Below are positions 27,301 to 40,519 of a DNA stretch of 64,000 nucleotides, piece after piece. The position numbers were made by a program, and so were the translations under genes. The notes below the pieces were generated by a model, which saw only the letters and a program-made list of their open reading frames with translations, was not told the DNA's origin and searched no databases. How positions within the stretch are numbered: position 1 is the first letter of the stretch; the number at the start of each line of letters is the position of its first letter. The stretch spans positions 20,065,501 through 20,129,500 of the forward strand of contig NC_079881.1 in NCBI RefSeq assembly GCF_029227915.1, read 5' to 3'. Source of the stretch: Hydractinia symbiolongicarpus (Eukaryota > Cnidaria > Hydrozoa > Anthoathecata > Hydractiniidae).

Positions 27301-30300
27301 GCAATATGGCTGGAAAAACGGCTAGGGGGGGCAGTATATTCTAAGCGGCGTAGAATATTCTGCCCCTTAGAATGTTCTGCCCCCCCTGTAAATTACATGA
27401 AGATGAAACTTTCACATATCCACTAATGGCTCAAAATGTTCCTCTAGTGGAGTACGTTCAATCCATACACAAAAGAAATTGTTTGTGCAATATACCTGGA
27501 AAAACGGCTAGGCGGGGCAGTATATTCTAAGCGGCGTAGAATATTCTGCCCCCTTAGAATATTGCGCCCCCCTGAAACTTACAAGAAGATGAAACTTTCA
27601 CATATGCACTAATGGCTCAAAATGTTCCTCTAGTGGAGTACGTTCAATCCATACACAAGAGAAATTGTTAGTGCAATATGGCTGGAAAAACGGGTAGGGG
27701 GGGGGGGGGGGGGGCAGTATATTCTAAGCGGCGTAGAATATTCTGCCCCCTTAGAATATTCTGCCCCCCCCCTGTAAATTACATGAAGATGAAACTTCCA
27801 CATATCTACTAATGGCTCAAAATGTTCCTCAAGTGGAGTACGTTCAATCCATACACAAAAGAAATTGTTTGTGCAATATGCCTGGAAAAACGGCTAGGTG
27901 GGGCAGTTTATTCTAAGCGGCGTAGAATATTCTGCCCCCTTAGAATATTCTGCCCCCCCTGTAAATTACACGAAGATGAAACTTTCACATATCCACTAAT
28001 GGCTCAAAATGTTCCTCTAGTGGAGTACGTTCAATCCATACACAAAAGAAATTGTTTGTGCAATATGCCTGGAAAAACGGCTAGGGGGGCAGTATATTCT
28101 AAGCGGGGTAGAATATTCTGCCCCCTTAAAATATTCTGCCCCCCCCTGTAAATTACATGAAGATGAAACTTTCACATATGCCCTAATGGCTCAAAATGTT
28201 CCTCAAGTGGAGTACGTTCAATCCATACACAAAAGAAATTGTTTGTGCAATATGCCTGGAAAAACGGCTAGGGGGGGGCAGTATATTCTAGGCGGCGTAG
28301 ATTATTCTCCACCCTTAGAATATTCTGCCCCCCTGTAAATTACATGAAGATGAAACTTTCACATATCTACTAATGGCCTCAAAATTTTCCTCAAGTGGAG
28401 TACGTTCAATCCATAGACAAAAGAAATTGTTTGTGCAACGTGCCTGGGAAAACAGCCAGGGGGCAATATATTCTAGGCGGCGTAGATTATTCTCCACCCT
28501 TAGAATATTCTGCCCCCCTGTAAATTACATGAAGATGAAACTTTCACATATCTACTAATGGCCTCAAAATTTTCCTCAAGTGGAGTACGTTCAATCCATA
28601 GACAAAAGAATTTGTTTGTGCAACGTGCCTGGGAAAACAGCCAGGGGGCAATATATTCTAGGCGGCGTTGATTATTCTCCACCCTTAGAATATTCTGCCC
28701 CCCTGTAAATTACATGAAGATGAAACTTTCACATATCCACTGATGGCTCAAAATCTTCCTCTAGTGGAGTACGTTCCATCCATACACAAAAAAAATTGTT
28801 TGCGCAATATGCCTGGAAAAACGGCCAGGGTGGGCAGTATATTTTAAGTGGCGTAGAATGTTCTGCCCCCTTAGAATATTCTGCCCCCCCCCCTGTAAAT
28901 TACATGAAGATGAAACTTTCACATACGCACTAATGGCTCAAAATGTTCCTCTAGTGGAGTACGTTCAATCCATACACAAAAGAAATTGTTTGTGCAATAT
29001 ACCTGGAAAAACGGCTAGGCGGGGCAGTATATTCTAAGCGGCGTAGAATATTCTGCCCCCTTAGAATATTCTGCCCCCCCCGTGTAAATTACATGAAGAT
29101 GAAACTTTCACATATCCACTAATGGCTCAAAATGTTCCTCTAGTGGAGTACGTTCAATCCATACACAAAAGAAGTTGTTTGTGCAATATGGCTGGAAAAA
29201 CGGTTAGGGGGGGGGCAGTATAATCTAAGCGGCGTAGAATATTCTGCCCCCATAGAATATTCTGCCCCCTGTAAATTACATGAAGATGAAACTTTCACTT
29301 ATCCACTAATGGCTCAAAATGTTCCTCAAGTGGAGTACGTTCAATCCATACACAAAAGAAATTGTTTGTGCAATATACCTGGAAAAACGGCTAGGCGGGG
29401 CAGTATATTCTAAGCGGCGTAGAATATTCTGCCCCCTTAGAATATTGCGCCCCCCTGTAAATTACATGAAGATGAAACTTTCACATATGCACTAATGGCT
29501 CAAAATGTTCCTCTAGTGGAGTACGTTCAATCCATACACAAGAGAAATTGTTAGTGCAATATGGCTGGAAAAACGGGTAGGGGGGGGGGGGGGGCAGTAT
29601 ATTCTAAGCGGCGTAGAATATTCTGCCCCCCTTAGAATATTCTGCCCCCCCCCCCCCCCCCCTGTAAATTACATGAAAATGAAACTTCCACATATCTACT
29701 AATGGCTCAAAATGTTCCTCAAGTGGAGTACGTTCAATCCATACACAAAAGAAATTGTTTGTGCAATATGCCTGGAAAAACGGCTAGGTGGGGCAGTTTA
29801 TTCTAAGCGGCGTAGAATATTCTGCCCCCTTAGAATATTCTGCCCCCCCTGTAAATTACATGAAGATGAAACTTTCACATATGCACTAATGGCTCAAAAT
29901 GTTCCTCTAGTGGAGTACTTTCAATCCATACACAAAAGAATTTGTTTGTGCAATATGGCTGGAAAAACGGCTAGGGGGGGCAGTATATTCTAAGCGGCGT
30001 AGAATATTCTGCCCCTTAGAATGTTCTGCCCCCCCCCTGTAAATTACATGAAGATGAAACTTTCACATATCCACTAATGGCTCAAAATGTTCCTCTAGTG
30101 GAGTACGTTCAATCCATAAACAAAAGAAATTGTTTGTGCAATATACCTGGAAAAACGGCTAGGCGGGGCAGTATATTCTAAGCGGCGTAGAATATTCTGC
30201 CCCCTTAGAATATTGCGCCCCCCTGTAAATTACATGAAGATGAAACTTTCACATATGCACTAATGGCTCAAAATGTTCCTCTAGTGGAGTACGTTCAATC

Positions 30301-33300
30301 CATACACAAGAGAAATTGTTAGTGCAATATGGCTGGAAAAACGGGTAAGGGGGGGGGGGGGGCAGTATATTCTAAGCGGCGTAGAATATTCTGCCCCCTT
30401 AGAATATTCTGCCCCCCCTGTAAATTACATGAAGATGAAACTTCCACATATCTACTAATGGCTCAAATTGTTCCTCAAGTGGAGTACGTTCAATCCATAC
30501 ACAAAAGAAATTGTTTGTGCAATATGCCTGGAAAAACGGCTAGGTGGGGCAGTTTATTCTAAGCGGCGTAGAATATTCTGCCCCCTTAGAATATTCTGCC
30601 CCCCCCCGTGCAAATTACATGAAGATGAAACTTTCACATATGCACTAATGGCTCAAAATGTTCCTCTAGTAGAGTACGTTCAATCCATACACAAAAGAAA
30701 TTGTTTATGCAATATGGCTGGAAAAACGGCTAGGGGGGGCAGTATATTCTAAGCGGCGTAGAATATTCTGCCCCCTTAGAATATTGCGCCCCCCTGAAAC
30801 TTACATGAAGATGAAACTTTCACATATGCACTAATGGCTCAAAATGTTCCTCTAGTGGAGTACGTTCAATCCATACACAAGAGAAATTGTTAGTGCAATA
30901 TGGCTGGAAAAACGGGTAGGGGGGGGGGGGGGGGGGCAGTATATTCTAAGCGGCGTAGAATATTCTGCCCCCTTAGAATATTCTGCCCCCCCCCTGTAAA
31001 TTACATGAAGATGAAACTTCCACATATCTACTAATGGCTCAAAATGTTCCTCAAGTGGAGTACGTTCAATCCATACACAAAAGAAATTGTTTGTGCAATA
31101 TGCCTGGAAAAACGGCTAGGTGGGGCAGTTTATTCTAAGCGGCGTAGAATATTCTGCCCCCTTAGAATATTCTGCCCCCCCTGTAAATTACACGAAGATG
31201 AAACTTTCACATATCCACTAATGGCTCAAAATGTTCCTCTAGTGGAGTACGTTCAATCCATACACAAAAGAAATTGTTTGTGCAATATGCCTGGAAAAAC
31301 GGCTAGGGGGGCAGTATATTCTAAGCGGGGTAGAATATTCTGCCCCCTTAAAATATTCTGCCCCCCCCTGTAAATTACATGAAGATGAAACTTTCACATA
31401 TGCCCTAATGGCTCAAAATGTTCCTCAAGTGGAGTACGTTCAATCCATACACAAAAGAAATTGTTTGTGCAATATGCCTGGAAAAACGGCTAGGGGGGGG
31501 CAGTATATTCTAGGCGGCGTAGATTATTCTCCACCCTTAGAATATTCTGCCCCCCTGTAAATTACATGAAGATGAAACTTTCACATATCTACTAATGGCC
31601 TCAAAATTTTCCTCAAGTGGAGTACGTTCAATCCATAGACAAAAGAAATTGTTTGTGCAACGTGCCTGGGAAAACAGCCAGGGGGCAATATATTCTAGGC
31701 GGCGTAGATTATTCTCCACCCTTAGAATATTCTGCCCCCCTGTAAATTACATGAAGATGAAACTTTCACATATCTACTAATGGCCTCAAAATTTTCCTCA
31801 AGTGGAGTACGTTCAATCCATAGACAAAAGAATTTGTTTGTGCAACGTGCCTGGGAAAACAGCCAGGGGGCAATATATTCTAGGCGGCGTTGATTATTCT
31901 CCACCCTTAGAATATTCTGCCCCCCTGTAAATTACATGAAGATGAAACTTTCACATATCCACTGATGGCTCAAAATCTTCCTCTAGTGGAGTACGTTCCA
32001 TCCATACACAAAAAAAATTGTTTGCGCAATATGCCTGGAAAAACGGCCAGGGTGGGCAGTATATTTTAAGTGGCGTAGAATGTTCTGCCCCCTTAGAATA
32101 TTCTGCCCCCCCCCCTGTAAATTACATGAAGATGAAACTTTCACATACGCACTAATGGCTCAAAATGTTCCTCTAGTGGAGTACGTTCAATCAATACACA
32201 AAAGAAATTGTTTGTGCAATATACCTGGAAAAACGGCTAGGCGGGGCAGTATATTCTAAGCGGCGTAGAATATTCTGCCCCCTTAGAATATTCTGCCCCC
32301 CCCGTGTAAATTACATGAAGATGAAACTTTCACATATCCACTAATGGCTCAAAATGTTCCTCTAGTGGAGTACGTTCAATCCATACACAAAAGAAGTTGT
32401 TTGTGCAATATGGCTGGAAAAACGGTTAGGGGGGGGGGCAGTATAATCTAAGCGGCGTAGAATATTCTGCCCCCATAGAATATTCTGCCCCCTGTAAATT
32501 ACATGAAGATGAAACTTTCACTTATCCACTAATGGCTCAAAATGTTCCTCAAGTGGAGTACGTTCAATCCATACACAAAAGAAATTGTTTGTGCAATATA
32601 CCTGGAAAAACGGCTAGGCGGGGCAGTATATTCTAAGCGGCGTAGAATATTCTGCCCCCTTAGAATATTGCGCCCCCCTGTAAATTACATGAAGATGAAA
32701 CTTTCACATATGCACTAATGGCTCAAAATGTTCCTCTAGTGGAGTACGTTCAATCCATACACAAGAGAAATTGTTAGTGCAATATGGCTGGAAAAACGGG
32801 TAGGGGGGGGGGGGGGGGGCAGTATATTCTAAGCGGCGTAGAATATTCTGCCCCCCTTAGAATATTCTGCCCCCCCCCCCCCCCCCCCTGTAAATTACAT
32901 GAAAATGAAACTTCCACATATCTACTAATGGCTCAAAATGTTCCTCAAGTGGAGTACGTTCAATCCATACACAAAAGAAATTGTTTGTGCAATATGCCTG
33001 GAAAAACGGCTAGGTGGGGCAGTTTATTCTAAGCGGCGTAGAATATTCTGCCCCCTTAGAATATTCTGCCCCCCCTGTAAATTACATGAAGATGAAACTT
33101 TCACATATGCACTAATGGCTCAAAATGTTCCTCTAGTGGAGTACTTTCAATCCATACACAAAAGAATTTGTTTGTGCAATATGGCTGGAAAAACGGCTAG
33201 GGGGGGCAGTATATTCTAAGCGGCGTAGAATATTCTGCCCCTTAGAATGTTCTGCCCCCCCCCTGTAAATTACATGAAGATGAAACTTTCACATATCCAC

Positions 33301-36300
33301 TAATGGCTCAAAATGTTCCTCTAGTGGAGTACGTTCAATCCATAAACAAAAGAAATTGTTTGTGCAATATACCTGGAAAAACGGCTAGGCGGGGCAGTAT
33401 ATTCTAAGCGGCGTAGAATATTCTGCCCCCTTAGAATATTGCGCCCCCCTGTAAATTACATGAAGATGAAACTTTCACATATGCACTAATGGCTCAAAAT
33501 GTTCCTCTAGTGGAGTACGTTCAATCCATACACAAGAGAAATTGTTAGTGCAATATGGCTGGAAAAACGGGTAAGGGGGGGGGGGGCAGTATATTCTAAG
33601 CGGCGTAGAATATTCTGCCCCCTTAGAATATTCTGCCCCCCCTGTAAATTACATGAAGATGAAACTTCCACATATCTACTAATGGCTCAAATTGTTCCTC
33701 AAGTGGAGTACGTTCAATCCATACACAAAAGAAATTGTTTGTGCAATATGCCTGGAAAAACGGCTAGGTGGGGCAGTTTATTCTAAGCGGCGTAGAATAT
33801 TCTGCCCCCTTAGAATATTCTGCCCCCCCCCCGTGCAAATTACATGAAGATGAAACTTTCACATATGCACTAATGGCTCAAAATGTTCCTCTAGTAGAGT
33901 ACGTTCAATCCATACACAAAAGAAATTGTTTATGCAATATGGCTGGAAAAACGGCTAGGGGGGGCAGTATATTCTAAGCGGCGTAGAATATTCTGCCCCC
34001 TTAGAATATTGCGCCCCCCTGTAAATTACATGAAGATGAAACTTTCACATATCCACTAATGGCTCAAAATGTTCCTCTAGTGGAGTACTTTCAATCCATA
34101 CACAAAAGAATCTGTTTGTGCAATATGGCTGGAAAAACGGCTAGGGGGGGCAGTATATTCTAAGCGGCGTAGAATATTCTGCCCCCTTAAAATATTCTGC
34201 CCCCCCTGTAAATTACATGAAGATGAAACTTTCACTTATCCACTAATGGCTCAAAATGTTCCTCTAGTGGAGTACGTTCAATCCATACACAAAAGAAATT
34301 GTTTGTGCAATATACGTGGAAAAACGGCTAGGGGGGCAGTATATTCTAAGCGGCGTAGAATATTCTGCCCCCTTAGAATATTGTGCCCCCCCCTGTAAAT
34401 AACATGAAGATGAAACTTTCACATATGCATTAATGGCTCAAAATGTTCCTCTAGTGGAGTACGTTCAATCCATACACAAGAGAAATTGTTTGTGCAATAT
34501 GGCTGGAAAAATGGGTAGGGGGGGGGCAGTATAATCTAAGCGGCGTAGAATATTCTGCCCCCTTAGAATATTCTGCCCCCCCCTGTAAATTACATGAAGA
34601 TGAAACTTTCACATATCTACTAATGGCTTAAAATGTTCCTCAAGTGGAGTACGTTCAATCCATACACAAAAGAAATTGTTTGTGCAATATGCCTGGAAAA
34701 ACGGCTAGGTGGGGCAGTTTATTCTAAGCGACGTAGAATATTCTGCCCCCTTAGAATATTCTGCCCCCCCCTGTAAATTACATGAAGATGAAACTTTCAC
34801 ATATCCACTAATGGCTCAAAATGTTCCTCTAGTGGAGTACGTTCAATCCATACACAAAAGAAATTGTTTGTGCAATATACCTGGAAAAACGGCTAGGCGG
34901 GGCAGTATATTCTAAGCGGCGTAGAATATTCTGCCCCCTTAGAATATTGCGCCCCCCTGTAAATTACATGAAGATGAAACTTTCACATATGCACTAATAG
35001 CTCAAAATGTTCCTCTAGTGGAGTACGTTCAATCCATACACAAGAGAAATTGTTAGTGCAATATGGCTGGAAAAACGGGTAGGGGGGGGGGGGCAGTATA
35101 TTCTAAGCGGCGTAGAATATTCTGCCCCCTTAGAATATTTTGCCCCCCCCCCCTGTAAATTACATGAAGATGAAACTTCCACATATCTACTAATGGCTCA
35201 AAATGTTCCTCAAGTGGAGTACGTTCAATCCATACACAAAAGAAATTGTTTGTGCAATATGCCTGGAAAAACGGCTAGGTGGGGCAGTTTATTCTAAGCG
35301 GCGTAGAATATTCTGCCCCCTTAGAATATTCTGCCCCCCCTGTAAATTACATGAAGATGAAACTTTCGCATATCCACTAATGGCTCAAAATGTTCCTCTA
35401 GTGGAGTACGTTCAATCCATACACAAAAGAAATTGTTTGTGCAATATGCCTGGAAAAACGGCTAGGGGGGCAGTATATTCTAAGCGGGGTAGAATATTCT
35501 GCCCCCTTAGAATATTCTGCCCCCCCGTGCAAATTACATGAAGATGAAACTTTCACATATGCACTAATGGCTCAAAATGTTCCTCTAGTGGAGTACGTTC
35601 AATCCATACACAAAAGAAATTGTTTGTGCAATATGGCTGGAAAAACGGCTAGGGGGGGGGCAGTATATTCTAAGCGGCGTAGAATATTCTGCCCCCTTAG
35701 AATATTCTGCCCCACTGTAAATTACATGAAGATGAAACTTTCACATATCCACTAATGGCTCAAAATGTTCCTCTAGTGGAGTACGTTCAATCCATACACA
35801 AAAGAAATTGTTTGTGCAATATACCTGGAAAAACGGCTAGGGGGGGCAGTATATTCTAAGCGGCGTAGAATATTCTGCCCCCTTAGAATATTCTGCCCCC
35901 CCCTGTAAATTACATGAAGATGAAACTTTCACATATGCATTAATGGCTCAAAATGTTCCTCTAGTGGAGTACGTTCAATCCATACACAAGAGAAATTGTT
36001 TGTGCAATATGGCTGGAAAAACGGGTAGGGGGGGGGCAGTATAATCTAAGCGGCGTAGAATATTCTGCCCCCATAGAATATTCTGCCCCCTGTAAATTAC
36101 ATGAAGATGAAACTTTCACTTATCCACTAATGGCTCAAAATGTTCCTCTAGTGGAGTACTTTCAATCCATACACAAAAGAATTTGTTTGTGCAATATGGC
36201 TGGAAAAACGGCTAGGGGGGGCAGTATATTCTAAGCGGCGTAGAATATTCTGCCCCTTAGAATGTTCTGCCCCCCCTGTAAATTACATGAAGATGAAACT

Positions 36301-38804
36301 TTCACATATCCACTAATGGCTCAAAATGTTCCTCTAGTGGAGTACGTTCAATCCATACACAAAAGAAATTGTTTGTGCAATATACCTGGAAAAACGGCTA
36401 GGCGGGGCAGTATATTCTAAGCGGCGTAGAATATTCTGCCCCCTTAGAATATTGCGCCCCCCTGAAACTTACATGAAGATGAAACTTTCACATATGCACT
36501 AATGGCTCAAAATGTTCCTCTAGTGGAGTACGTTCAATCCATACACAAGAGAAATTGTTAGTGCAATATGGCTGGAAAAACGGGTAGGGGGGGGGGCAGT
36601 ATATTCTAAGCGGCGTAGAATATTCTGCCCCCTTAGAATATTCTGCCCCCCCCCCCCCTGTAAATTACATGAAGATGAAACTTCCACATATCTACTAATG
36701 GCTCAAAATGTTCCTCAAGTGGAGTACGTTCAATCCATACACAAAAGAAATTGTTTGTGCAATATGCCTGGAAAAACGGCTAGGTGGGGCAGTTTATTCT
36801 AAGCGGCGTAGAATATTCTGCCCCCTTAGAATATTCTGCCCCCCCTGTAAATTACACGAAGATGAAACTTTCACATATCCACTAATGGCTCAAAATGTTC
36901 CTCTAGTGGAGTACGTTCAATCCATACACAAAAGAAATTGTTTGTGCAATATGCCTGGAAAAACGGCTAGGGGGGCAGTATATTCTAAGCGGGGTAGAAT
37001 ATTCTGCCCCCTTAAAATATTCTGCCCCCCCTGTAAATTACATGAAGATGAAACTTTCACATATGCCCTAATGGCTCAAAATGTTCCTCAAGTGGAGTAC
37101 GTTCAATCCATACACAAAAGAAATTGTTTGTGCAATATGCCTGGAAAAACGGCTAGGGGGGGGCAGTATATTCTAAGCCGGGTAGAATATTTTGCCCCCT
37201 TAGAATATTCTGCCCCCCCGTGTAAATTACATGAAGATGAAACTTTCACATATCCACTAATGGCTCAAAATGTTCCTCTAGTGGAGTACGTTCAATCCAT
37301 ACACAAAAGAAATTGTTTGTGCAACGTGCCTGGGAAAACAGCCAGGGGGCAATATATTCTAGGCGGCGTAGATTATTCTCCACCCTTAGAATATTCTGCC
37401 CCCCTGTAAATTACATGAAGATGAAACTTTCACATATGCATTAATGGCTCAAAATGTTCCTCTAGTGGAGTACGTTCAATCCATACACAAGAGAAATTGT
37501 TTGTGCAATATGGCTGGAAAAACGGGTAGGGGGGGGCAGTATATTCTAAGCGGCGTAGAATATTCTGCCCCCTTAGAATATTCTGCCCCCCCCTGTAAAT
37601 TACATGAAGATGAAACTTTCACATATGCATTAATGGCTCAAAATGTTCCTCTAGTGGAGTACGTTCAATCCATACACAAGAGAAATTGTTTGTGCAATAT
37701 GGCTGGAAAAACGGGTAGGGGGGGGCAGTATAATCTAAGCGGCGTAGAATATTCTGCCCCCTTAGAATATTCTGCCCCCCCTGTAAATTACATGAAGATG
37801 AAACTTTCACATATCTACTAATGGCTCAAAATGTTCCTCAAGTGGAGTACGTTCAATCCATACACAAAAGAAATTGTTTGTGCAATATGCCTGGAAAAAC
37901 GTCTAGGGGGGGCAGTATATTCTAAGCCGGGTAGAATATTTTGCCCCCTTAGAATATTCTGCCCCCCCCGTGTAAATTACATGAAGATGAAACTTTCACA
38001 TATCCACTAATGGCTCAAAATGTTCCTCTAGTGGAGTACGTTCAATCCATACACAAAAGAAGTTGTTTGTGCAATATGGCTGGAAAAACGGTTAGGGGGG
38101 GGGGGGCAGTATAATCTAAGCGGCGTAGAATATTCTGCCCCCATAGAATATTCTGCCCCCTGTAAATTACATGAAGATGAAACTTTCACTTATCCACTAA
38201 TGGCTCAAAATGTTCCTCTAGTGGAGTACTTTCAATCCATACACAAAAGAATTTGTTTGTGCACTATGGCTGGAAAAACGGCTAGGGGGGGCAGTATATT
38301 CTAAGCGGCGTAGAATATTCTGCCCCTTAGAATGTTCTGCCCCCCCTGTAAATTACATGAAGATGAAACTTTCACATATCCACTAATGGCTCAAAATGTT
38401 CCTCTAGTGGAGTACGTTCAATCCATACACAAAAGAAATTGTTTGTGCAATATACCTGGAAAAACGGCTAGGCGGGGCAGTATATTCTAAGCGGCGTAGA
38501 ATATTCTGCCCCCTTAGAATATTGCGCCCCCCTGAAACTTACATGAAGATGAAACTTTCACATATGCACTAATGGCTCAAAATGTTCCTCTAGTGGAGTA
38601 CGTTCAATCCATACACAAGAGAAATTGTTAGTGCAATATGGCTGGAAAAACGGGTAGGGGGGGGGGGGGGCAGTATATTCTAAGCGGCGTAGAATATTCT
38701 GCCCCCTTAGAATATTCTGCCCCCCCCCCCCTGTAAATTACATGAAGATGAAACTTCCACATATCTACTAATGGCTCAAAATGTTCCTCAAGTGGAGTAC
38801 GTTC
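24359..38804 (+). repeat. Array segmental duplication, copy 2
   Basis: Second copy of the monomer series found at 1-15,380. It reproduces rare variants in the same order, including CTGAAACTTACA (27572, 30790, 36466, 38538 against 4157, 7378, 13043, 15115) and GGAAAAATGGG (25226, 34508 against 863, 11090). It lacks the 5-monomer duplication seen at about 1.8-3.7 kb in copy 1. Differences are mostly homopolymer length, which suggests a recent event. Confidence 0.88.
27572..34018 (+). repeat. 17-monomer higher-order repeat, second pair of units
   Basis: Same two-unit arrangement as at 4157-10600, carried in the second copy of the large duplication. Corresponding variants are at 27822/31044, 28373/31595, 28500/31722 and 29712/32938, with offset 3,222-3,226 bp. 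A partial third occurrence of the series follows at 38,781-39,641. Confidence 0.85.
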
Positions 38805-40519
38805 AATCCATACACAAAAGAAATTGTTTGTGCAATATGCCTGGAAAAACGGCTAGGTGGGGCAGTTTATTCTAAGCGGCGTAGAATATTCTGCCCCCTT
38901 AGAATATTCTGCCCCCCCTGTAAATTACACGAAGATGAAACTTTCACATATCCACTAATGGCTCAAAATGTTCCTCTAGTGGAGTACGTTCAATCCATAC
39001 ACAAAAGAAATTGTTTGTGCAATATGCCTGGAAAAACGGCTAGGGGGGCAGTATATTCTAAGCGGGGTAGAATATTCTGCCCCCTTAAAATATTCTGCCC
39101 CCCCCTGTAAATTACATGAAGATGAAACTTTCACATATGCCCTAATGGCTCAAAATGTTCCTCAAGTGGAGTACGTTCAATCCATACACAAAAGAAATTG
39201 TTTGTGCAATATGCCTGGAAAAACGGCTAGGGGGGGGCAGTATATTCTAGGCGGCGTAGATTATTCTCCACCCTTAGAATATTCTGCCCCCCTGTAAATT
39301 ACATGAAGATGAAACTTTCACATATCTACTAATGGCCTCAAAATTTTCCTCAAGTGGAGTACGTTCAATCCATAGACAAAAGAAATTGTTTGTGCAACGT
39401 GCCTGGGAAAACAGCCAGGGGGCAATATATTCTAGGCGGCGTAGATTATTCTCCACCCTTAGAATATTCTGCCCCCCTGTAAATTACATGAAGATGAAAC
39501 TTTCACATATCTACTAATGGCCTCAAAATTTTCCTCAAGTGGAGTACGTTCAATCCATAGACAAAAGAATTTGTTTGTGCAACGTGCCTGGGAAAACAGC
39601 CAGGGGGCAATATATTCTAGGCGGCGTTGATTATTCTCCACCCTTAGAATATTCTGCCCCCCTGTAAATTACATGAAGATGAAACTTTCACATATCCACT
39701 GATGGCTCAAAATCTTCCTCTAGTGGAGTACGTTCCATCCATACACAAAAAAAATTGTTTGCGCAATATGCCTGGAAAAACGGCCAGGGTGGGCAGTATA
39801 TTTTAAGTGGCGTAGAATGTTCTGCCCCCTTAGAATATTCTGCCCCCCCCCCTGTAAATTACATGAAGATGAAACTTTCACATACGCACTAATGGCTCAA
39901 AATGTTCCTCTAGTGGAGTACGTTCAATCCATACACAAAAGAAATTGTTTGTGCAATATACCTGGAAAAACGGCTAGGCGGGGCAGTATATTCTAAGCGG
40001 CGTAGAATATTCTGCCCCCTTAGAATATTCTGCCCCCCCCGTGTAAATTACATGAAGATGAAACTTTCACATATCCACTAATGGCTCAAAATGTTCCTCT
40101 AGTGGAGTACGTTCAATCCATACACAAAAGAAGTTGTTTGTGCAATATGGCTGGAAAAACGGTTAGGGGGGGGGCAGTATAATCTAAGCGGCGTAGAATA
40201 TTCTGCCCCCATAGAATATTCTGCCCCCTGTAAATTACATGAAGATGAAACTTTCACTTATCCACTAATGGCTCAAAATGTTCCTCAAGTGGAGTACGTT
40301 CAATCCATACACAAAAGAAATTGTTTGTGCAATATACCTGGAAAAACGGCTAGGCGGGGCAGTATATTCTAAGCGGCGTAGAATATTCTGCCCCCTTAGA
40401 ATATTGCGCCCCCCTGTAAATTACATGAAGATGAAACTTTCACATATGCACTAATGGCTCAAAATGTTCCTCTAGTGGAGTACGTTCAATCCATACACAA
40501 GAGAAATTGTTAGTGCAAT

